NCBI RefSeq assembly: GCF_000025325.1
Contig: NC_013743.1
Coordinates: 2,294,001-2,358,000, forward strand
Reading direction: 5' to 3'
DNA: 64,000 bases
Source: Haloterrigena turkmenica DSM 5511
Lineage (GTDB): Archaea; Halobacteriota; Halobacteria; Halobacteriales; Natrialbaceae
Shown here: positions 1 to 9,921 of the stretch, piece by piece
Layout: each line of letters opens with the position of its first letter
Numbering within the stretch: the stretch's first letter is position 1
The notes under the pieces: generated by a model
Databases searched by the model: none
What the model saw: the letters and a program-made list of their open reading frames with translations, nothing else
What the model was told of the DNA's origin: nothing
Made by a program: the position numbers and the translations under genes

Positions 1-1019
1 CCTCGTTGACCATCGTGAACCGGCCGTCCTCGCCTTTCACGTAGATCCCGTCGGACATCGTCTCGACGATCGTCTCGTACTTGGACAGCTCCCGGTCGCG
101 TTTCTTCCGCTCGGTGACGTCGCGGCCGATACCCGCCAGAACGCGCTTCCCTTCGGGATTCTCGAGTCCGACCGCGACGAACTCGTAAGGGATCCGCTCG
201 CCGCCTTTGGTCAGCAGCTCCACCTCGAGTCGCGCGCTTCCGGTTTCGAAGACCCCCTCAATCTCCGTGACGGTTCGCTCGCGGTCCTCCTCGACGATGA
301 ACTCCAGCGGGCGCATCGACTCGATCTCCGCGTCGGTGTAGCCCGGTGACCGCGTTCAGCGTCTCGTTCCACCGCTGGAAGTCGCCCGTCTCGTCGACGA
401 CGTAGAACACGTCGTCGACCGCGTCGAGGATGCCGTCGGTGTACTCCGTGTACCGCTCGAGTCGAGCCTCGCGCTCGCGCAGGCGTCGGTCCTTCTCTGT
501 GCGGTCGATCGCCCCCGCGATGACGTTCGCGACGCTGCGGAGGAACGTCGCATCGCGCTCGGAGAACGTCCGCCGGTCGCTCGAGTAGACCCCGAGAGCG
601 CCCCACGGCTCGTCCTCTGAGCCGACAGCGACGGTAATTCCGCTGGTAACGTCGTGACCGGCGAACAACTCGGCCTCGAAGACGGCCCCGTCGGACCGAC
701 GGTCCTCGACGATCACCGGGTCGTCGGTACGCAGCGTGACGCCGACCAGCGACTCTCGATCCGCGGGGACGGTCGCCGATCCGACGACCCCGGAACGCCA
801 GCCGACGCCCTCTCGCAACGAGGCCGCGTCCCCGCCCCAGGATTCCTCGAACACGCCGCAGTACTCGGCGCTCAGCGCGTTGGCGACGGCCGCGGCTGCG
901 TCGTCGATCAGCCGGTCGAGATCGGCCGTGTCCAGCGCCCGCTGGCCGAGCTCCGCGACCACCTCCTGTTGCCGAAGTCGGCTCTCGAGTTCCACCTCGG
1001 TCGGCGAGGGCGATTCCAT
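1..1019 (-). pseudogene. GAF/PAS sensor protein, frameshifted and cut by the window edge
   Basis: The N-terminal part (start codon at 1017-1019) reads as a GAF domain at about residues 30-170, followed by the beginning of a PAS domain. At 342-344 the three C's appear to be one base too many. After removing one, translation continues cleanly through the PAS domain (TGYTDAEIESMRPLEF), ends it with the typical GIGRDVTERK, and enters a second PAS domain at the left edge. As written, the first frame runs on into unrelated residues and stops at 258. The family is cytoplasmic signal input, usually ahead of a histidine kinase or bacterio-opsin-activator HTH output, but the output domain lies outside the window. 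The indel is either a true inactivation or a sequencing error. Confidence 0.75.
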
Positions 1020-1220
1020 TCTACCGTGACCGTCTGTGACATAGCGGTAAAATTCCTCGGTATGGTTCGCTCGGCCCGCCGCGGTAACGATCCGCTGCTC
1101 GCGAGCTCATAACGGCCGTCGGCGGCGTGTTGACGACGACCTATCACTGACAGTGAGTGTGTGCCCGCACGGCACGAATTCGGGGGTGTGAGCCCTTGTC
1201 AGCCGCAATCGAATCCGCTA

Positions 1221-1232
1221 TCCTTTTAAGAT
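1221..1232 (+). promoter_or_regulatory. Probable TATA box of the ribosomal protein operon
   Basis: An AT-rich block CCTTTTAAG stands out in the GC-rich spacer about 58 bases ahead of the first gene of the cluster. It is the only good TATA-like element between the divergent sensor gene and the methyltransferase gene, so a leader of roughly 30-35 bases is inferred. Confidence 0.45.
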
Positions 1233-1286
1233 CCCCTCCGCAAGACATCGCTACAGTCTAGTGACGCGGCGCCGAAGCGTTTCGGC

Positions 1287-2192
1287 ATGACCGTCAGCGT
1301 ACTCGTTCCGTCGTCACTCACCCGGGAAGCCGAGGACAAACGCGAGGCAACTCGCAAACTCGGATACGTCGCCCGCGCGGCGACGATCTTCCGGGCCGAT
1401 CGCCTGATCGTCTACCCAGACCGGGACGGCGAAACCGGGCGATTCGACGGCGGGTTCGTAAGCACCGTCTTGCGGTACGCCGCAACGCCCCCCTACCTTC
1501 GCAACGAGGCCTGGGGGATGCGGGACGAACTGGAGTACGCGGGCGTCTTGCCGCCGCTCCGCGCCATGTCACAGACCGGCTCCGAATCTACCGGTTCGGG
1601 GTCGTCAAGACAAGGGATCGTGACCGAGGTCGGACCTGAAGGGCGCGTCCGGGTCAATTGCGGATTGCAACACCCGATCTCCCTCAACGTACCGCCGAAA
1701 ATGGCGGTCGAGGAGGGGGAGCGCGTGACCGTCAGGATCTCTTCGCGACGACCGGTCCGGGCGAAACTCGTCGACGAGCCCCTCCCGGGGCTGTCGGTCG
1801 AGCGGACGGACCTGCAGACAGCACTCGGCCGTGAGGACGCCGGCGTCCGCATCGCGTCGTCCCGGTACGGTGAAGAACTCACCGTCGGGCGACTCGAGAC
1901 GCTGGCCGGACGCATCGAGGGCGACGGGATGACCGTCGCCTTCGGCGCGCCCGAGAGAGGGCTGCCTGCTATCCTCGGAATCGAGGCATCGGCCATCGAA
2001 GCGTCGTCGGGACAAGGCGACGCGATCGAATCGTCGTCCGACCGGGACGACGCAGCCGATGACGGAGTCGAACCCACAGCCGATCCGGGGTTCGACCTCT
2101 GGCTAAACACGGTTCCGGACCAAGGGAGCGAGGTCGTGCGAACGGAGGAGGCTCTGTTCGCTACCCTCGCGCCCCTCTCACTGAGAGAGTGA
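1287..2192 (+). CDS. SPOUT-class RNA methyltransferase (DUF171/SPOUT1 type)
   Basis: This is a 301-residue protein of the archaeal SPOUT methyltransferase family related to eukaryotic C9orf114/SPOUT1, predicted to methylate RNA with SAM as donor. The N-terminus begins with the beta strand VSVLVPSSL. An OB/TRAM-like insert covers about residues 109-155. The C-terminal knot is recognisable around residues 215-230 (VAFGAPERGLPAIL) and again at the C-terminus (about 270-300). Between these lies an acidic, low-complexity stretch of about 35 residues, probably a halophilic loop. It ends four bases before rpl3 and appears to lead the ribosomal operon, which fits a role in ribosomal RNA maturation; the exact substrate is unknown. 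Confidence 0.85.
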   Translation: MTVSVLVPSSLTREAEDKREATRKLGYVARAATIFRADRLIVYPDRDGETGRFDGGFVSTVLRYAATPPYLRNEAWGMRDELEYAGVLPPLRAMSQTGSESTGSGSSRQGIVTEVGPEGRVRVNCGLQHPISLNVPPKMAVEEGERVTVRISSRRPVRAKLVDEPLPGLSVERTDLQTALGREDAGVRIASSRYGEELTVGRLETLAGRIEGDGMTVAFGAPERGLPAILGIEASAIEASSGQGDAIESSSDRDDAADDGVEPTADPGFDLWLNTVPDQGSEVVRTEEALFATLAPLSLRE

Positions 2193-2196
2193 TAGA

Positions 2197-3216
2197 ATGC
2201 CACAAGCAAATTCACCACGCAAAGGCTCACTCGGGTTCGGCCCACGAAAGCGTGCGACCAGCGAGGTCCCGCGCTTCAACTCGTGGCCGGACGACGAAGG
2301 ACAGCCGACGCTCCAGGGTTTCGCGGGCTATAAGGCCGGCATGACCCACGTCGTCATGGTCGACGATAAAGCGAATTCGCCGACCGAGGGGATGGAACAG
2401 ACCGTCCCCGTGACGATCGTGGAGACGCCGCCCATGCGCGCCGTCGCTCTGCGAGCGTACGAAGAAACGCCGTACGGCATGAAGCCGGTCACCGAGGTAT
2501 GGACCGACGAGTTCGTCCCCGAACTCGATCGCGTCCTCGACATCCCCGGTGATGACTACGACACCGACGCCGCCGAAGACGAGCTTCGCGGCCTCCTCGA
2601 GCAGGGACGTGTCGACGACGTTCGCGTCATCACGCACACGGTTCCGTCCGAGATTCCCTCGGTCCCCAAGAAGAAACCGGACGTGATGGAGACGCGCGTC
2701 GGCGGCGGTTCCGTCGAGGACCGCATCGACTTCGCGCTCGAGACCGTCGCAGACGGTGGCGAGCACGTCATGAACGACGTCTTCCGCGCCGGCGAGTACG
2801 TCGACGCGAGCGGCGTCACGAAAGGGAAAGGGACGCAGGGTCCCGTCAAGCGATGGGGCGTCCAGAAACGAAAGGGCAAGCACGCCCGGCAGGGATGGCG
2901 CCGCCGCATCGGGAACCTCGGTCCCTGGAACCCGTCCCGCGTTCGGTCGACGGTCCCCCAGCAGGGGCAGACCGGCTACCACCAGCGGACGGAACTGAAC
3001 AAGCGCCTCGTCGACATCGGCGACGGCGCCGACGCGACGGTCGACGGCGGCTTCGTCAACTACGGCGAAGTCGACGGACCGCACGCGCTGATCAAGGGCT
3101 CGCTCCCCGGACCACAACAGCGCCTCGTGCGCTTCCGTCCGGCGATCCGACCCGGAGACCAGCCGCGCCTCGATCCCGAGGTCCGGTACGTCTCCACCGC
3201 ATCTAACCAGGGATAA
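2197..3216 (+). CDS. rpl3: Large subunit ribosomal protein uL3
   Basis: This 339-residue protein matches archaeal/eukaryotic L3, a primary 23S rRNA binder near the peptidyl transferase centre. It begins with the archaeal PRKGSLGFGPRKRA segment and contains the basic extension around residues 207-265 (GVTKGKGTQGPVKRWG, followed by GWRRRIGNLGPWNPSRV) that reaches into the ribosome core. The start follows the methyltransferase stop by four bases, and rpl4 begins three bases after its stop, so it lies within one transcript. Confidence 0.97.
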   Translation: MPQANSPRKGSLGFGPRKRATSEVPRFNSWPDDEGQPTLQGFAGYKAGMTHVVMVDDKANSPTEGMEQTVPVTIVETPPMRAVALRAYEETPYGMKPVTEVWTDEFVPELDRVLDIPGDDYDTDAAEDELRGLLEQGRVDDVRVITHTVPSEIPSVPKKKPDVMETRVGGGSVEDRIDFALETVADGGEHVMNDVFRAGEYVDASGVTKGKGTQGPVKRWGVQKRKGKHARQGWRRRIGNLGPWNPSRVRSTVPQQGQTGYHQRTELNKRLVDIGDGADATVDGGFVNYGEVDGPHALIKGSLPGPQQRLVRFRPAIRPGDQPRLDPEVRYVSTASNQG

Positions 3217-3219
3217 CAC

Positions 3220-3972
3220 ATGGAAGCAACAGTACGCGACCTGGACGGCGCCGAAGCGGGCTCGGTCGAGCTCCCGGCGGTCTTCGAGACCAACTACCGC
3301 CCGGACCTGATCGCCCGCGCCGTTCGCGTCGCCCAGGCAAACCGGAAACAGGACTACGGCGCCGACGAGTTCGCCGGCCTTCGAACGCCGGCCGAATCGT
3401 TCGGTAGCGGCCGCGGGATGGCCCACGTCCCCCGACAGGAAGGACGCGGTCGCCGCGTTCCCCAGACCGTCAAGGGACGCAAGGCCCACCCGCCGAAAGC
3501 CGAGAAGGACCAGTCCGAATCGATCAACACGAAAGCAAAGAAGCTGGCCGTCCGAAGCGCCATCGCCGCGACGACCGACGCCGAGATCGTCGCCGAGCGC
3601 GGCCACGAGTTCGACGGTGACCTCGAGCTGCCCGTCGTCGTCGACGACGAGTTCGAGGACCTCCAGAAGACCCGTGAGGTCGTCGACTTCCTCGAGGCAA
3701 CGGGCCTCGCGGACGACATCGAACGCGCAGACGAGGGTCGCAGCGTCCGTTCTGGCCAGGGGAAAGCCCGCGGCCGGAAGTACAAGACGCCGACGTCGAT
3801 CCTCTTCGTCACCTCCAGCGAGACCGGCCCGTCCCGCGCGGCCCGGAACCTCGCCGGTGCCGACGTGACGACGGCCGCGGAGGTCAACGCAGAGGATCTC
3901 GCACCCGGCGCACAGCCGGGTCGACTGACCGTCTGGACCGAGAGCGCACTCGAGGAGGTGGCCGACCGATGA
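3220..3972 (+). CDS. rpl4: Large subunit ribosomal protein uL4
   Basis: This 250-residue protein is archaeal L4, which lines the peptide exit tunnel with an extended loop. The loop is visible at about residues 60-95 (SFGSGRGMAHVPRQEGRGRR). The C-terminal part (SILFVTSSETGPSRAARNL, then GADVTTAAEVNAEDLAPG) is the typical archaeal L4 Rossmann-like end. Its stop overlaps the start of rpl23 by four bases (ATGA), a sign of translational coupling. Confidence 0.97.
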   Translation: MEATVRDLDGAEAGSVELPAVFETNYRPDLIARAVRVAQANRKQDYGADEFAGLRTPAESFGSGRGMAHVPRQEGRGRRVPQTVKGRKAHPPKAEKDQSESINTKAKKLAVRSAIAATTDAEIVAERGHEFDGDLELPVVVDDEFEDLQKTREVVDFLEATGLADDIERADEGRSVRSGQGKARGRKYKTPTSILFVTSSETGPSRAARNLAGADVTTAAEVNAEDLAPGAQPGRLTVWTESALEEVADR

Positions 3973-4223
3973 GTTCGATCATCGAACACCCCCTCGTGAC
4001 CGAGAAGGCGATGAACGACATGGACTTCGAGAACAAGCTCCAGTTCGTCGTCAACCCGGACGCGTCCAAGCCGGAGATCCGCGACGAGATCGAAGAGCGC
4101 TTCGAGATCTCGGTACAGGACATCAACACGCAGGTAACGATGAAGGGTAAAAAGAAAGCGGTCGTCCGCCTCGATGAGGAGGACGACGCACAGGAAGTCG
4201 CTTCGCGAATCGGGGTGTTCTGA
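3969..4223 (+). CDS. rpl23: Large subunit ribosomal protein uL23
   Basis: This 84-residue protein is L23, the protein at the tunnel exit where SRP docks. It carries the family opening IIEHPLVTEKAMNDMDFENK and the conserved middle section VQDINTQVTMKGKKKAVV. It overlaps rpl4 by four bases and is followed two bases later by rpl2. Confidence 0.96.
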   Translation: MSSIIEHPLVTEKAMNDMDFENKLQFVVNPDASKPEIRDEIEERFEISVQDINTQVTMKGKKKAVVRLDEEDDAQEVASRIGVF

Positions 4224-4225
4224 GA

Positions 4226-4948
4226 ATGGGACGACGCATTCAAGGACAGCGACGTGGCCGCGGGACCTCGACGTTCCGCGCCCCCTCGCACCGCTACAAG
4301 GCGAAACTCGATCACAAGAAGCCCGAGGACGACGACGTCGTTCGCGGGACGGTCGTGGACATTGAACACGACCCCGCGCGGTCGGCGCCCGTCGCCGCCG
4401 TCGAGTTCGAGGACGGCGAACAGCGCCTGATCCTCGTTCCCGAGGGCATCTCCGTCGGCGAGGAGATTCAGGTCGGCGTCTCCGCGGAGATCAAGCCCGG
4501 CAACACGCTGCCGCTCGCGGAGATCCCCGAAGGGGTTCCGGTCTGTAACGTCGAGGCCAACCAGGGCGACGGCGGTCGATTCGCCCGCGCTTCGGGGACC
4601 AACGCGGACCTGATCACCCACGACCGCAACGCTGCGGTCATCCAGCTTCCCAGCGGCGAGGTCAAGCGCCTCGATCCGCAGTGTCGAGCCACCATCGGCG
4701 TCGTCGCCGGCGGGGGCCGCACGGAGAAGCCGATGGTCAAGGCAGGGAACAAGCACCACAAAATGAAAGCTCGGGGCACCAAGTGGCCCCGCGTCCGCGG
4801 TGTCGCGATGAACGCCGTCGACCACCCGTTCGGTGGCGGCGGCCGACAGCACCCCGGCAAACCCAAGTCCGTCTCGCGGGACGCCCCGCCGGGACGGAAG
4901 GTGGGTGACATCTCCTCGCGTCGTACCGGCCGAGGTGGAAACAAATGA
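4226..4948 (+). CDS. rpl2: Large subunit ribosomal protein uL2
   Basis: This 240-residue protein is L2, required for subunit association and peptidyl transferase activity. It starts with the archaeal [19 protein letters not shown] and includes the C-terminal conserved segment [20 protein letters not shown], which holds the histidine equivalent to the functionally important His of bacterial L2. The length is normal for archaea. It overlaps rps19 by four bases. Confidence 0.97.
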   Translation: MGRRIQGQRRGRGTSTFRAPSHRYKAKLDHKKPEDDDVVRGTVVDIEHDPARSAPVAAVEFEDGEQRLILVPEGISVGEEIQVGVSAEIKPGNTLPLAEIPEGVPVCNVEANQGDGGRFARASGTNADLITHDRNAAVIQLPSGEVKRLDPQCRATIGVVAGGGRTEKPMVKAGNKHHKMKARGTKWPRVRGVAMNAVDHPFGGGGRQHPGKPKSVSRDAPPGRKVGDISSRRTGRGGNK

Positions 4949-5367
4949 GTCAGGAGTACCGAACCGGCCGCGAAGGTGAGTTCACCTACCGCGGTCACAC
5001 GCTCGAGGAGCTGCAGGCGATGGAGCTCGAGGAAGTCGCGGAACTGCTCCCCGCTCGCCAGCGGCGAAGTATCGAACGCGGTCTCTCCGTCGAGAAGCAG
5101 AAGCTGCTCGAGGAGGCCCGCGAGAAAGAAGAGGAGGAGACGGCGAACGCGCCGATCCGAACGCACCTGCGGGATATGCCGATCCTGCCGGAGTTCGTCG
5201 GGCTGACCTTCGAGGTCTACACCGGCCAGGCGTTCGAGCGCGTCCGCGTCGAGCCCGAGATGATCGGACACTATCTCGGCGAGTTCCAGCTGACCCGCAC
5301 GTCCGTCGAGCACGGACAGGCCGGGATCGGCGCGACTCGATCCTCGAAGTTCGTCCCACTGAAGTGA
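4945..5367 (+). CDS. rps19: Small subunit ribosomal protein uS19
   Basis: This 140-residue protein is archaeal S19, located in the head of the 30S subunit. It has the archaeal-type N-terminal helical region (residues 1-60, rich in E and R) followed by the core [20 protein letters not shown] and the C-terminal [11 protein letters not shown]. It is linked to rpl2 by an ATGA overlap and lies seven bases before rpl22. Confidence 0.96.
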   Translation: MSQEYRTGREGEFTYRGHTLEELQAMELEEVAELLPARQRRSIERGLSVEKQKLLEEAREKEEEETANAPIRTHLRDMPILPEFVGLTFEVYTGQAFERVRVEPEMIGHYLGEFQLTRTSVEHGQAGIGATRSSKFVPLK

Positions 5368-5374
5368 TCATCGT

Positions 5375-5854
5375 ATGGGAATCAACTACTCAGTCGACGC
5401 GGACCCGGACAAGACCGCGAAAGCGATGCTCCGGGAGCGTCACATGAGCAACAAGCACAGCAAGGAGGTCGCTCGCGCGATCAAGGGTCGCACCGTCGAG
5501 GAGGCCCAGGAGTATCTCCAAAGCGTCATCGACGAAGAGCAGTCGGTTCCGTTCAAGTCCCACAACGCCGGTGCCGGTCACCGATCGGACATCGACGGCT
5601 GGGACGCCGGCAAGTACCCCGAGAAGGTCTCGGGGGAGTTCCTCGACCTCCTCGAGAACGTCGAGGCCAACGCCGACCACCAGGGATTCGACGGCGCCTC
5701 GATGGAGATCGTCCACGTCGCCGCCCACAAGGTCGGCGAGTCCGTCGGCCGCAAGCCCCGTGCGATGGGGCGGGCGTCCTCGTGGAACACGCCGGAGGTC
5801 GACGTCGAGATCGTCGTCGAAGAAGTCGACGAAACAACGGAGGACGATAGCTAA
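5375..5854 (+). CDS. rpl22: Large subunit ribosomal protein uL22
   Basis: This 159-residue protein is archaeal L22, whose hairpin contributes to the exit tunnel. Recognisable segments include [20 protein letters not shown] near residue 20 and the hairpin region [20 protein letters not shown] near residue 125. A short acidic tail follows. The last base of its stop codon is the first base of the rps3 start. Confidence 0.96.
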   Translation: MGINYSVDADPDKTAKAMLRERHMSNKHSKEVARAIKGRTVEEAQEYLQSVIDEEQSVPFKSHNAGAGHRSDIDGWDAGKYPEKVSGEFLDLLENVEANADHQGFDGASMEIVHVAAHKVGESVGRKPRAMGRASSWNTPEVDVEIVVEEVDETTEDDS

Positions 5855-6807
5855 TGGCTGACGAACACCAATTCATCGAGAACGGCCTGCAGCGGTCCCA
5901 GATCGACGAGTTCTTCCAGGAAGAGCTCGGCCGCGCGGGCTACGGTGGCATGGACGTCGCCAAGACGCCGATGGGAACCCAGATCGTCCTCAAGGCCGAG
6001 AAGCCCGGGATGGTCATCGGCAAAGGTGGCGAGAACATCCGGAAGGTCACGACGGCCCTCGAGGAGAAGTTCAACCTCGAGGACCCCCAGATCGACGTCC
6101 AGGAGGTCGACGAACCTGACCTCAACGCACGGATCGTCGCGGACCGACTGGCCAACGCACTCGAGCGGGGCTGGTACTTCCGGAAGGCCGGTCACACGAC
6201 GATCGACCGGATCATGGAAGCCGGCGCACTCGGCGCCGAGATCGTCCTCTCCGGGAAGGTCACCGGCGCCCGATCGCGCGTCGAGAAGTTCAACCGCGGC
6301 TACATCAAGCACAACGGCGAGCCCGCCGAAGAGGTCGTCGACCACGGCCAGGGCGTCGCGGTCATGAAGCTCGGCACCATCGGTGTCGACGTCAAGATCA
6401 TCCCGCCGGGAGCCGAGCTCCCCGACGACTTCGAGATCCACGAAGAGATGGACCCCGAGGAACTCGTCCCCGATGCCGTCGAGGCCAACGAGGCCGAGGG
6501 CGTCGAGGAACTCCTCGAGGGCGAACCCGAGGACGCCGAGGCCAGCGCCGAAGGCGCCGAAGCCTCGGCCGACGAAGCCGCCGAGACCGAACCCGAGATC
6601 GACGAGGAATCCGTCGAGGAAGTCATCGAGGAAGAGGTCGCCGGCGAGGACGAGGAAGACGTCGAGGTCCCCGACGAGTCGCCGATTGAAGAGGACCTGG
6701 ACGAACTCGAAGAGGACGTCGAAGCCGAGGCCGAGGAACTCGTCGCCGAGATGGACGAGGAAGAGGCCGACGCTGACGCGGACGAAGACGAGGGAGGTGA
6801 CGCCTGA
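5854..6807 (+). CDS. rps3: Small subunit ribosomal protein uS3 with long acidic tail
   Basis: This 317-residue protein is S3, which sits at the mRNA entry side of the 30S head. Residues 1-200 are the ordinary archaeal S3, with the KH-domain GKGG loop at 56-59 and the C-terminal domain ending near [12 protein letters not shown]. From about residue 205 to the end the sequence is almost entirely Asp, Glu, Ala, Ser and Val, an unusually long acidic extension compared with S3 of non-halophiles. It is joined to rpl22 and rpl29 by one-base overlaps. Confidence 0.95.
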   Translation: MADEHQFIENGLQRSQIDEFFQEELGRAGYGGMDVAKTPMGTQIVLKAEKPGMVIGKGGENIRKVTTALEEKFNLEDPQIDVQEVDEPDLNARIVADRLANALERGWYFRKAGHTTIDRIMEAGALGAEIVLSGKVTGARSRVEKFNRGYIKHNGEPAEEVVDHGQGVAVMKLGTIGVDVKIIPPGAELPDDFEIHEEMDPEELVPDAVEANEAEGVEELLEGEPEDAEASAEGAEASADEAAETEPEIDEESVEEVIEEEVAGEDEEDVEVPDESPIEEDLDELEEDVEAEAEELVAEMDEEEADADADEDEGGDA

Positions 6808-7031
6808 TGGCGATCCTCCACGTCGAAGAGATCCGCGACATGACGCCCGCCGAACGCGAAGAGGAGCTCGAGGAACTCGAGACCGAACTGCTGAACCAGA
6901 AGTCCGTCCTCGCCGCCGGTGGCGCCCCGGAGAATCCGGGCCGCATCGGCGAGCTCGGTCGCACCATCGCGCGGATCAAGACGATCCAGCGTGAAGAGGG
7001 CGACCTCGAGGGCGAAGCGGACGACGAATAA
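6807..7031 (+). CDS. rpl29: Large subunit ribosomal protein uL29
   Basis: This 74-residue, mainly helical protein is L29, located next to L23 at the exit tunnel. It has the family pattern [20 protein letters not shown] followed by [17 protein letters not shown]-like residues (here [15 protein letters not shown]). The start overlaps the last base of rps3. Confidence 0.94.
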   Translation: MAILHVEEIRDMTPAEREEELEELETELLNQKSVLAAGGAPENPGRIGELGRTIARIKTIQREEGDLEGEADDE

Positions 7032-7040
7032 CGACACACA

Positions 7041-7505
7041 ATGGCACTGACACCCGAGACACTGCCGCGACACGAACTCAACGGACTCCCCGTGCGAGTC
7101 GTCGAGAGCGACGACTCCTCGCGGGTGGGTCTGGAGGGTCGAGTCGTCATCGAGACGACTAACACCCTCTCCATAGAAATCCGTGAGAGCGGCGAGTCTC
7201 GGGTAGTGATGGTGCCGAAATCGGGCTCGACGTTCGAGTTCGCGATCACAGATGACGCCGCCGACCTCGAGAAGGGGTCGGGGACCGCGTCCAAACTGGC
7301 CAACACTCAACCTGTGGAGACCGAGCAATCGGACACCGCAGACGGAGCTGTCGGTGATACCGACAGCTGTCGTGGCGATGGTCCCTCGCGAGACCACCGC
7401 CACGCTGCTGGCGAGGACGTGGCCTACGTTACGGTCGATGGATCGCGACTGCTCTCACGACCCGCCCGACGCACGGAAACGAATGGTGACTCACCATGGC
7501 AATAG
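7041..7505 (+). CDS. rnp1: Ribonuclease P protein component 1 (Rpp29/Pop4)
   Basis: This 154-residue protein corresponds to archaeal Rpp29, a protein subunit of RNase P that matures tRNA 5' ends. The conserved Sm-like barrel covers about residues 10-80 ([44 protein letters not shown]). The C-terminal half is poorly conserved and rather low in complexity. Its position between rpl29 and rps17 is the classical archaeal location. It overlaps rps17 by ten bases. Confidence 0.88.
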   Translation: MALTPETLPRHELNGLPVRVVESDDSSRVGLEGRVVIETTNTLSIEIRESGESRVVMVPKSGSTFEFAITDDAADLEKGSGTASKLANTQPVETEQSDTADGAVGDTDSCRGDGPSRDHRHAAGEDVAYVTVDGSRLLSRPARRTETNGDSPWQ

Positions 7506-7930
7506 GACTAGACGTTGAAACCCCTCCGGAACCAGAAAACCCGGAGGAATACGACTACGAGAAGTGTCCGTTCTACGGCGACCTTCCCGTTCGAGGGCAG
7601 ATCCTCGAGGGAACCGTCGTCTCGACGGACATGGACAAGACCGTAGTCGTCGAACGAGAGTACGACGTAGCGGTTCCGAAGTACGACCGCTACATGAAGC
7701 GACGCTCGCGCATCCCGGCTCACGTGCCGGGCGTGCTCGAGCCGCTCTCGGTCGGTGACACGGTCAAGATCGCAGAGACCCGACCACTGTCGAAGACCAA
7801 ATCGCACGTGGTCGTCGAAGTAACCAAAGAAGCGACCGCGGAGGACGTCGCCGACCTCACCGGCCAGGCCGAACCTGAGCCGGAGCTGTCGGCCGAGGAC
7901 TTCGCGGGCGACGACGAGGGTGATCAGTGA
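7496..7930 (+). CDS. rps17: Small subunit ribosomal protein uS17
   Basis: This 144-residue protein is archaeal S17, an OB-fold rRNA binder. The core reads [20 protein letters not shown] and includes the conserved [17 protein letters not shown], and the protein ends in an acidic tail. The start inside the end of rnp1 is chosen because it gives the usual N-terminus [14 protein letters not shown]. Its stop overlaps the rpl14 start by one base. Confidence 0.95.
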   Translation: MAIGLDVETPPEPENPEEYDYEKCPFYGDLPVRGQILEGTVVSTDMDKTVVVEREYDVAVPKYDRYMKRRSRIPAHVPGVLEPLSVGDTVKIAETRPLSKTKSHVVVEVTKEATAEDVADLTGQAEPEPELSAEDFAGDDEGDQ

Positions 7931-8328
7931 TGGAGGCGATGAAAGCCGACGTCACCCAGGGTCTGAAGAAGGGATCCCTGATCACGTGCGCCGACAACAC
8001 TGGCGCGCGTGAACTGAAGGTCATCAGCGTCTCGGGCTACCACGGCACCAAGAACCGCCAGCCGAAGGCGGGACTCGGTGACAAGGTGACCGTCTCGGTC
8101 ACGAAGGGTACCCCCGAGATGCGCCGCCAGGTCCTCGAGGCAGTGATCGTCCGCCAGCGGAAGTCGATCCGCCGGCCCGACGGCACCCGCCTCAAGTTCG
8201 AGGACAACGCGGCCGTCATCATCGACGAGAACGAGGAGCCCCGCGGGACGGAGATCAAGGGGCCGATCGCCCGCGAAGTCGCAGAACGCTTCGGAGCAAT
8301 CGCCTCTACGGCGACGATGATCGTATAG
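7930..8328 (+). CDS. rpl14: Large subunit ribosomal protein uL14
   Basis: This 132-residue protein is L14, at the subunit interface. It contains the family signature around [18 protein letters not shown] and the C-terminal [16 protein letters not shown] three bases upstream is in frame, but the ATG at 7930 gives the usual MEAM N-terminus and a one-base TGATG overlap with rps17, so that start is preferred. Confidence 0.95.
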   Translation: MEAMKADVTQGLKKGSLITCADNTGARELKVISVSGYHGTKNRQPKAGLGDKVTVSVTKGTPEMRRQVLEAVIVRQRKSIRRPDGTRLKFEDNAAVIIDENEEPRGTEIKGPIAREVAERFGAIASTATMIV

Positions 8329-8330
8329 AT

Positions 8331-8687
8331 ATGAGCGAACAACCATCCAAACAGCGAAATCAGACGGAGCGTGCACCGCTGCACAAGCGACAGAAGCAGC
8401 TCCACGCGACGCTGTCCGACGAGCTCCGAGAGGAGTACGACACCCGTCGAACCCGCGTCAACGCGGGCGACACGGTCGAGGTCCTGCGCGGCGACCACGC
8501 CGGCGACGAAGGCGAGGTCCTGCGCGCGATCCTCGAGGACGGAACGATTCACGTCGAAGACGTGACGGTCGAGACGGCCGACGGCGAAGAGGTGCCGCGA
8601 CCGCTCGACCCGTCGAACGTCCGTATCACGGAGCTCGACCTCGAGGACGAGCGTCGCGAGGCACGCCTCGAAGGTGATAGCGAATGA
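8331..8687 (+). CDS. rpl24: Large subunit ribosomal protein uL24
   Basis: This 118-residue protein is archaeal L24, an assembly initiator of the large subunit. It shows the N-terminal archaeal stretch [20 protein letters not shown] and the KOW motif at about residues 44-70 ([20 protein letters not shown]). Its last four bases overlap rps4e. Confidence 0.95.
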   Translation: MSEQPSKQRNQTERAPLHKRQKQLHATLSDELREEYDTRRTRVNAGDTVEVLRGDHAGDEGEVLRAILEDGTIHVEDVTVETADGEEVPRPLDPSNVRITELDLEDERREARLEGDSE

Positions 8688-9385
8688 CGAAACACCAGAA
8701 ACGACTGTCAGTACCGAAGTCCTGGCCGGTCGAACGCAAGACGGAGACGTTCACGGTCAAGGCCGGCGCCGGCCCGCACGGCGAAGAGGGCGTTCCCCTC
8801 GTCGTCTTGCTGCGGGACGTCCTCGGCTACGTCGACTCGAAGAAGGAAGCGCGATACGCCCTGAGCGAGGACGCGATCCTCGTCAACGGGGAGCCGATCA
8901 ACGACGAGAAGCGACCGATCGGCATCTTCGACATCGTCGCGTTCCCCGGTCGTGAGGAGTACTTCCGCGTCTTCCCCGACGAGGGCGGTCGGCTCGCGCT
9001 GACCGAGATCGACGAGGACGCCGCCGGAAGCCGCCTCGGCAAGATCGAGGGCAAGCAGCAGGTCCCCGGCGGGGACACGCAGCTGACCCTCCACGACGGG
9101 ACCAACGTCCTCGTCGAGGACGGCAGCGAGTACGACACGACCGACTCGATCGTCGTCGACAACGACGACAAATCGATCGTCGCCCACTTCCCGTTCGAGG
9201 AGGGCGCGCTCGTGACGGCCGTCCGTGGCAACCACGGCGGCAAGATCGGCGAGATCGACGCGATCGACATCACGCCGGGCAGCGGTCCGAACACCGTCGG
9301 CGTCTCGACGGACGACGACGGGTTCGAGACGATTCAGGAGTACATCGTCGTGATCGACGAGAACTTCACGGGTGATGACGAATGA
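8684..9385 (+). CDS. rps4e: Small subunit ribosomal protein eS4
   Basis: This 233-residue protein is the archaeal/eukaryotic S4e, with an S4-type RNA-binding segment ([20 protein letters not shown]) at about residues 30-55 and a C-terminal KOW-like region ([15 protein letters not shown]). It has no bacterial counterpart, which supports an archaeal origin for the window. It overlaps both rpl24 and rpl5 by four bases. Confidence 0.95.
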   Translation: MTKHQKRLSVPKSWPVERKTETFTVKAGAGPHGEEGVPLVVLLRDVLGYVDSKKEARYALSEDAILVNGEPINDEKRPIGIFDIVAFPGREEYFRVFPDEGGRLALTEIDEDAAGSRLGKIEGKQQVPGGDTQLTLHDGTNVLVEDGSEYDTTDSIVVDNDDKSIVAHFPFEEGALVTAVRGNHGGKIGEIDAIDITPGSGPNTVGVSTDDDGFETIQEYIVVIDENFTGDDE

Positions 9386-9921
9386 GCGAAGCTGACGCCG
9401 GCGAGTTCCACGAGATGCGCGAACCGCGCGTCGAGAAGGTCGTCGTCCACATGGGCGTCGGTCAGGGCGGTCGAGAACTCGGCAAGGCCGAGGACATCAT
9501 CGAAGAGGTCACGGGTCAGGAGAGCGTCCGGACCCAGGCGAAACGGACCGAACCCGACTTCGGCATTCGCCAGGGCGACCCGATCGGCACGAAGGTTACC
9601 CTTCGCGACGACGACGCCTACGACTTCCTCGAGACGGCACTGCCGCTCGCGAACATCTCGGCTAAACAGTTCGACGACACGGGCAACTTCAGCTTCGGCG
9701 TCGAGGAACACACCGAGTTCCCGAGCCAGGAGTACGACCCGAACGTCGGGATCTACGGGCTGGACGTCACCGTCAACATGGTGCGCCCGGGCTACCGCGT
9801 CTCCAAGCGCGACAAAGCCACCCGCTCGATCCCGTCGCGACACCGACTGACCCCCGAGGACGCCATCGCGTTCCTCGAGGCGAACTTCGACGTGACCGTC
9901 GAGGAGGCAGACGATGAGTGA
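9382..9921 (+). CDS. rpl5: Large subunit ribosomal protein uL5
   Basis: This 179-residue protein is L5, which binds 5S rRNA in the central protuberance. The pattern [20 protein letters not shown] at the start and the later [20 protein letters not shown] are characteristic. The ATGA junction with rps4e and an eight-base overlap with rps14 keep it in the operon. Confidence 0.95.
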   Translation: MSEADAGEFHEMREPRVEKVVVHMGVGQGGRELGKAEDIIEEVTGQESVRTQAKRTEPDFGIRQGDPIGTKVTLRDDDAYDFLETALPLANISAKQFDDTGNFSFGVEEHTEFPSQEYDPNVGIYGLDVTVNMVRPGYRVSKRDKATRSIPSRHRLTPEDAIAFLEANFDVTVEEADDE

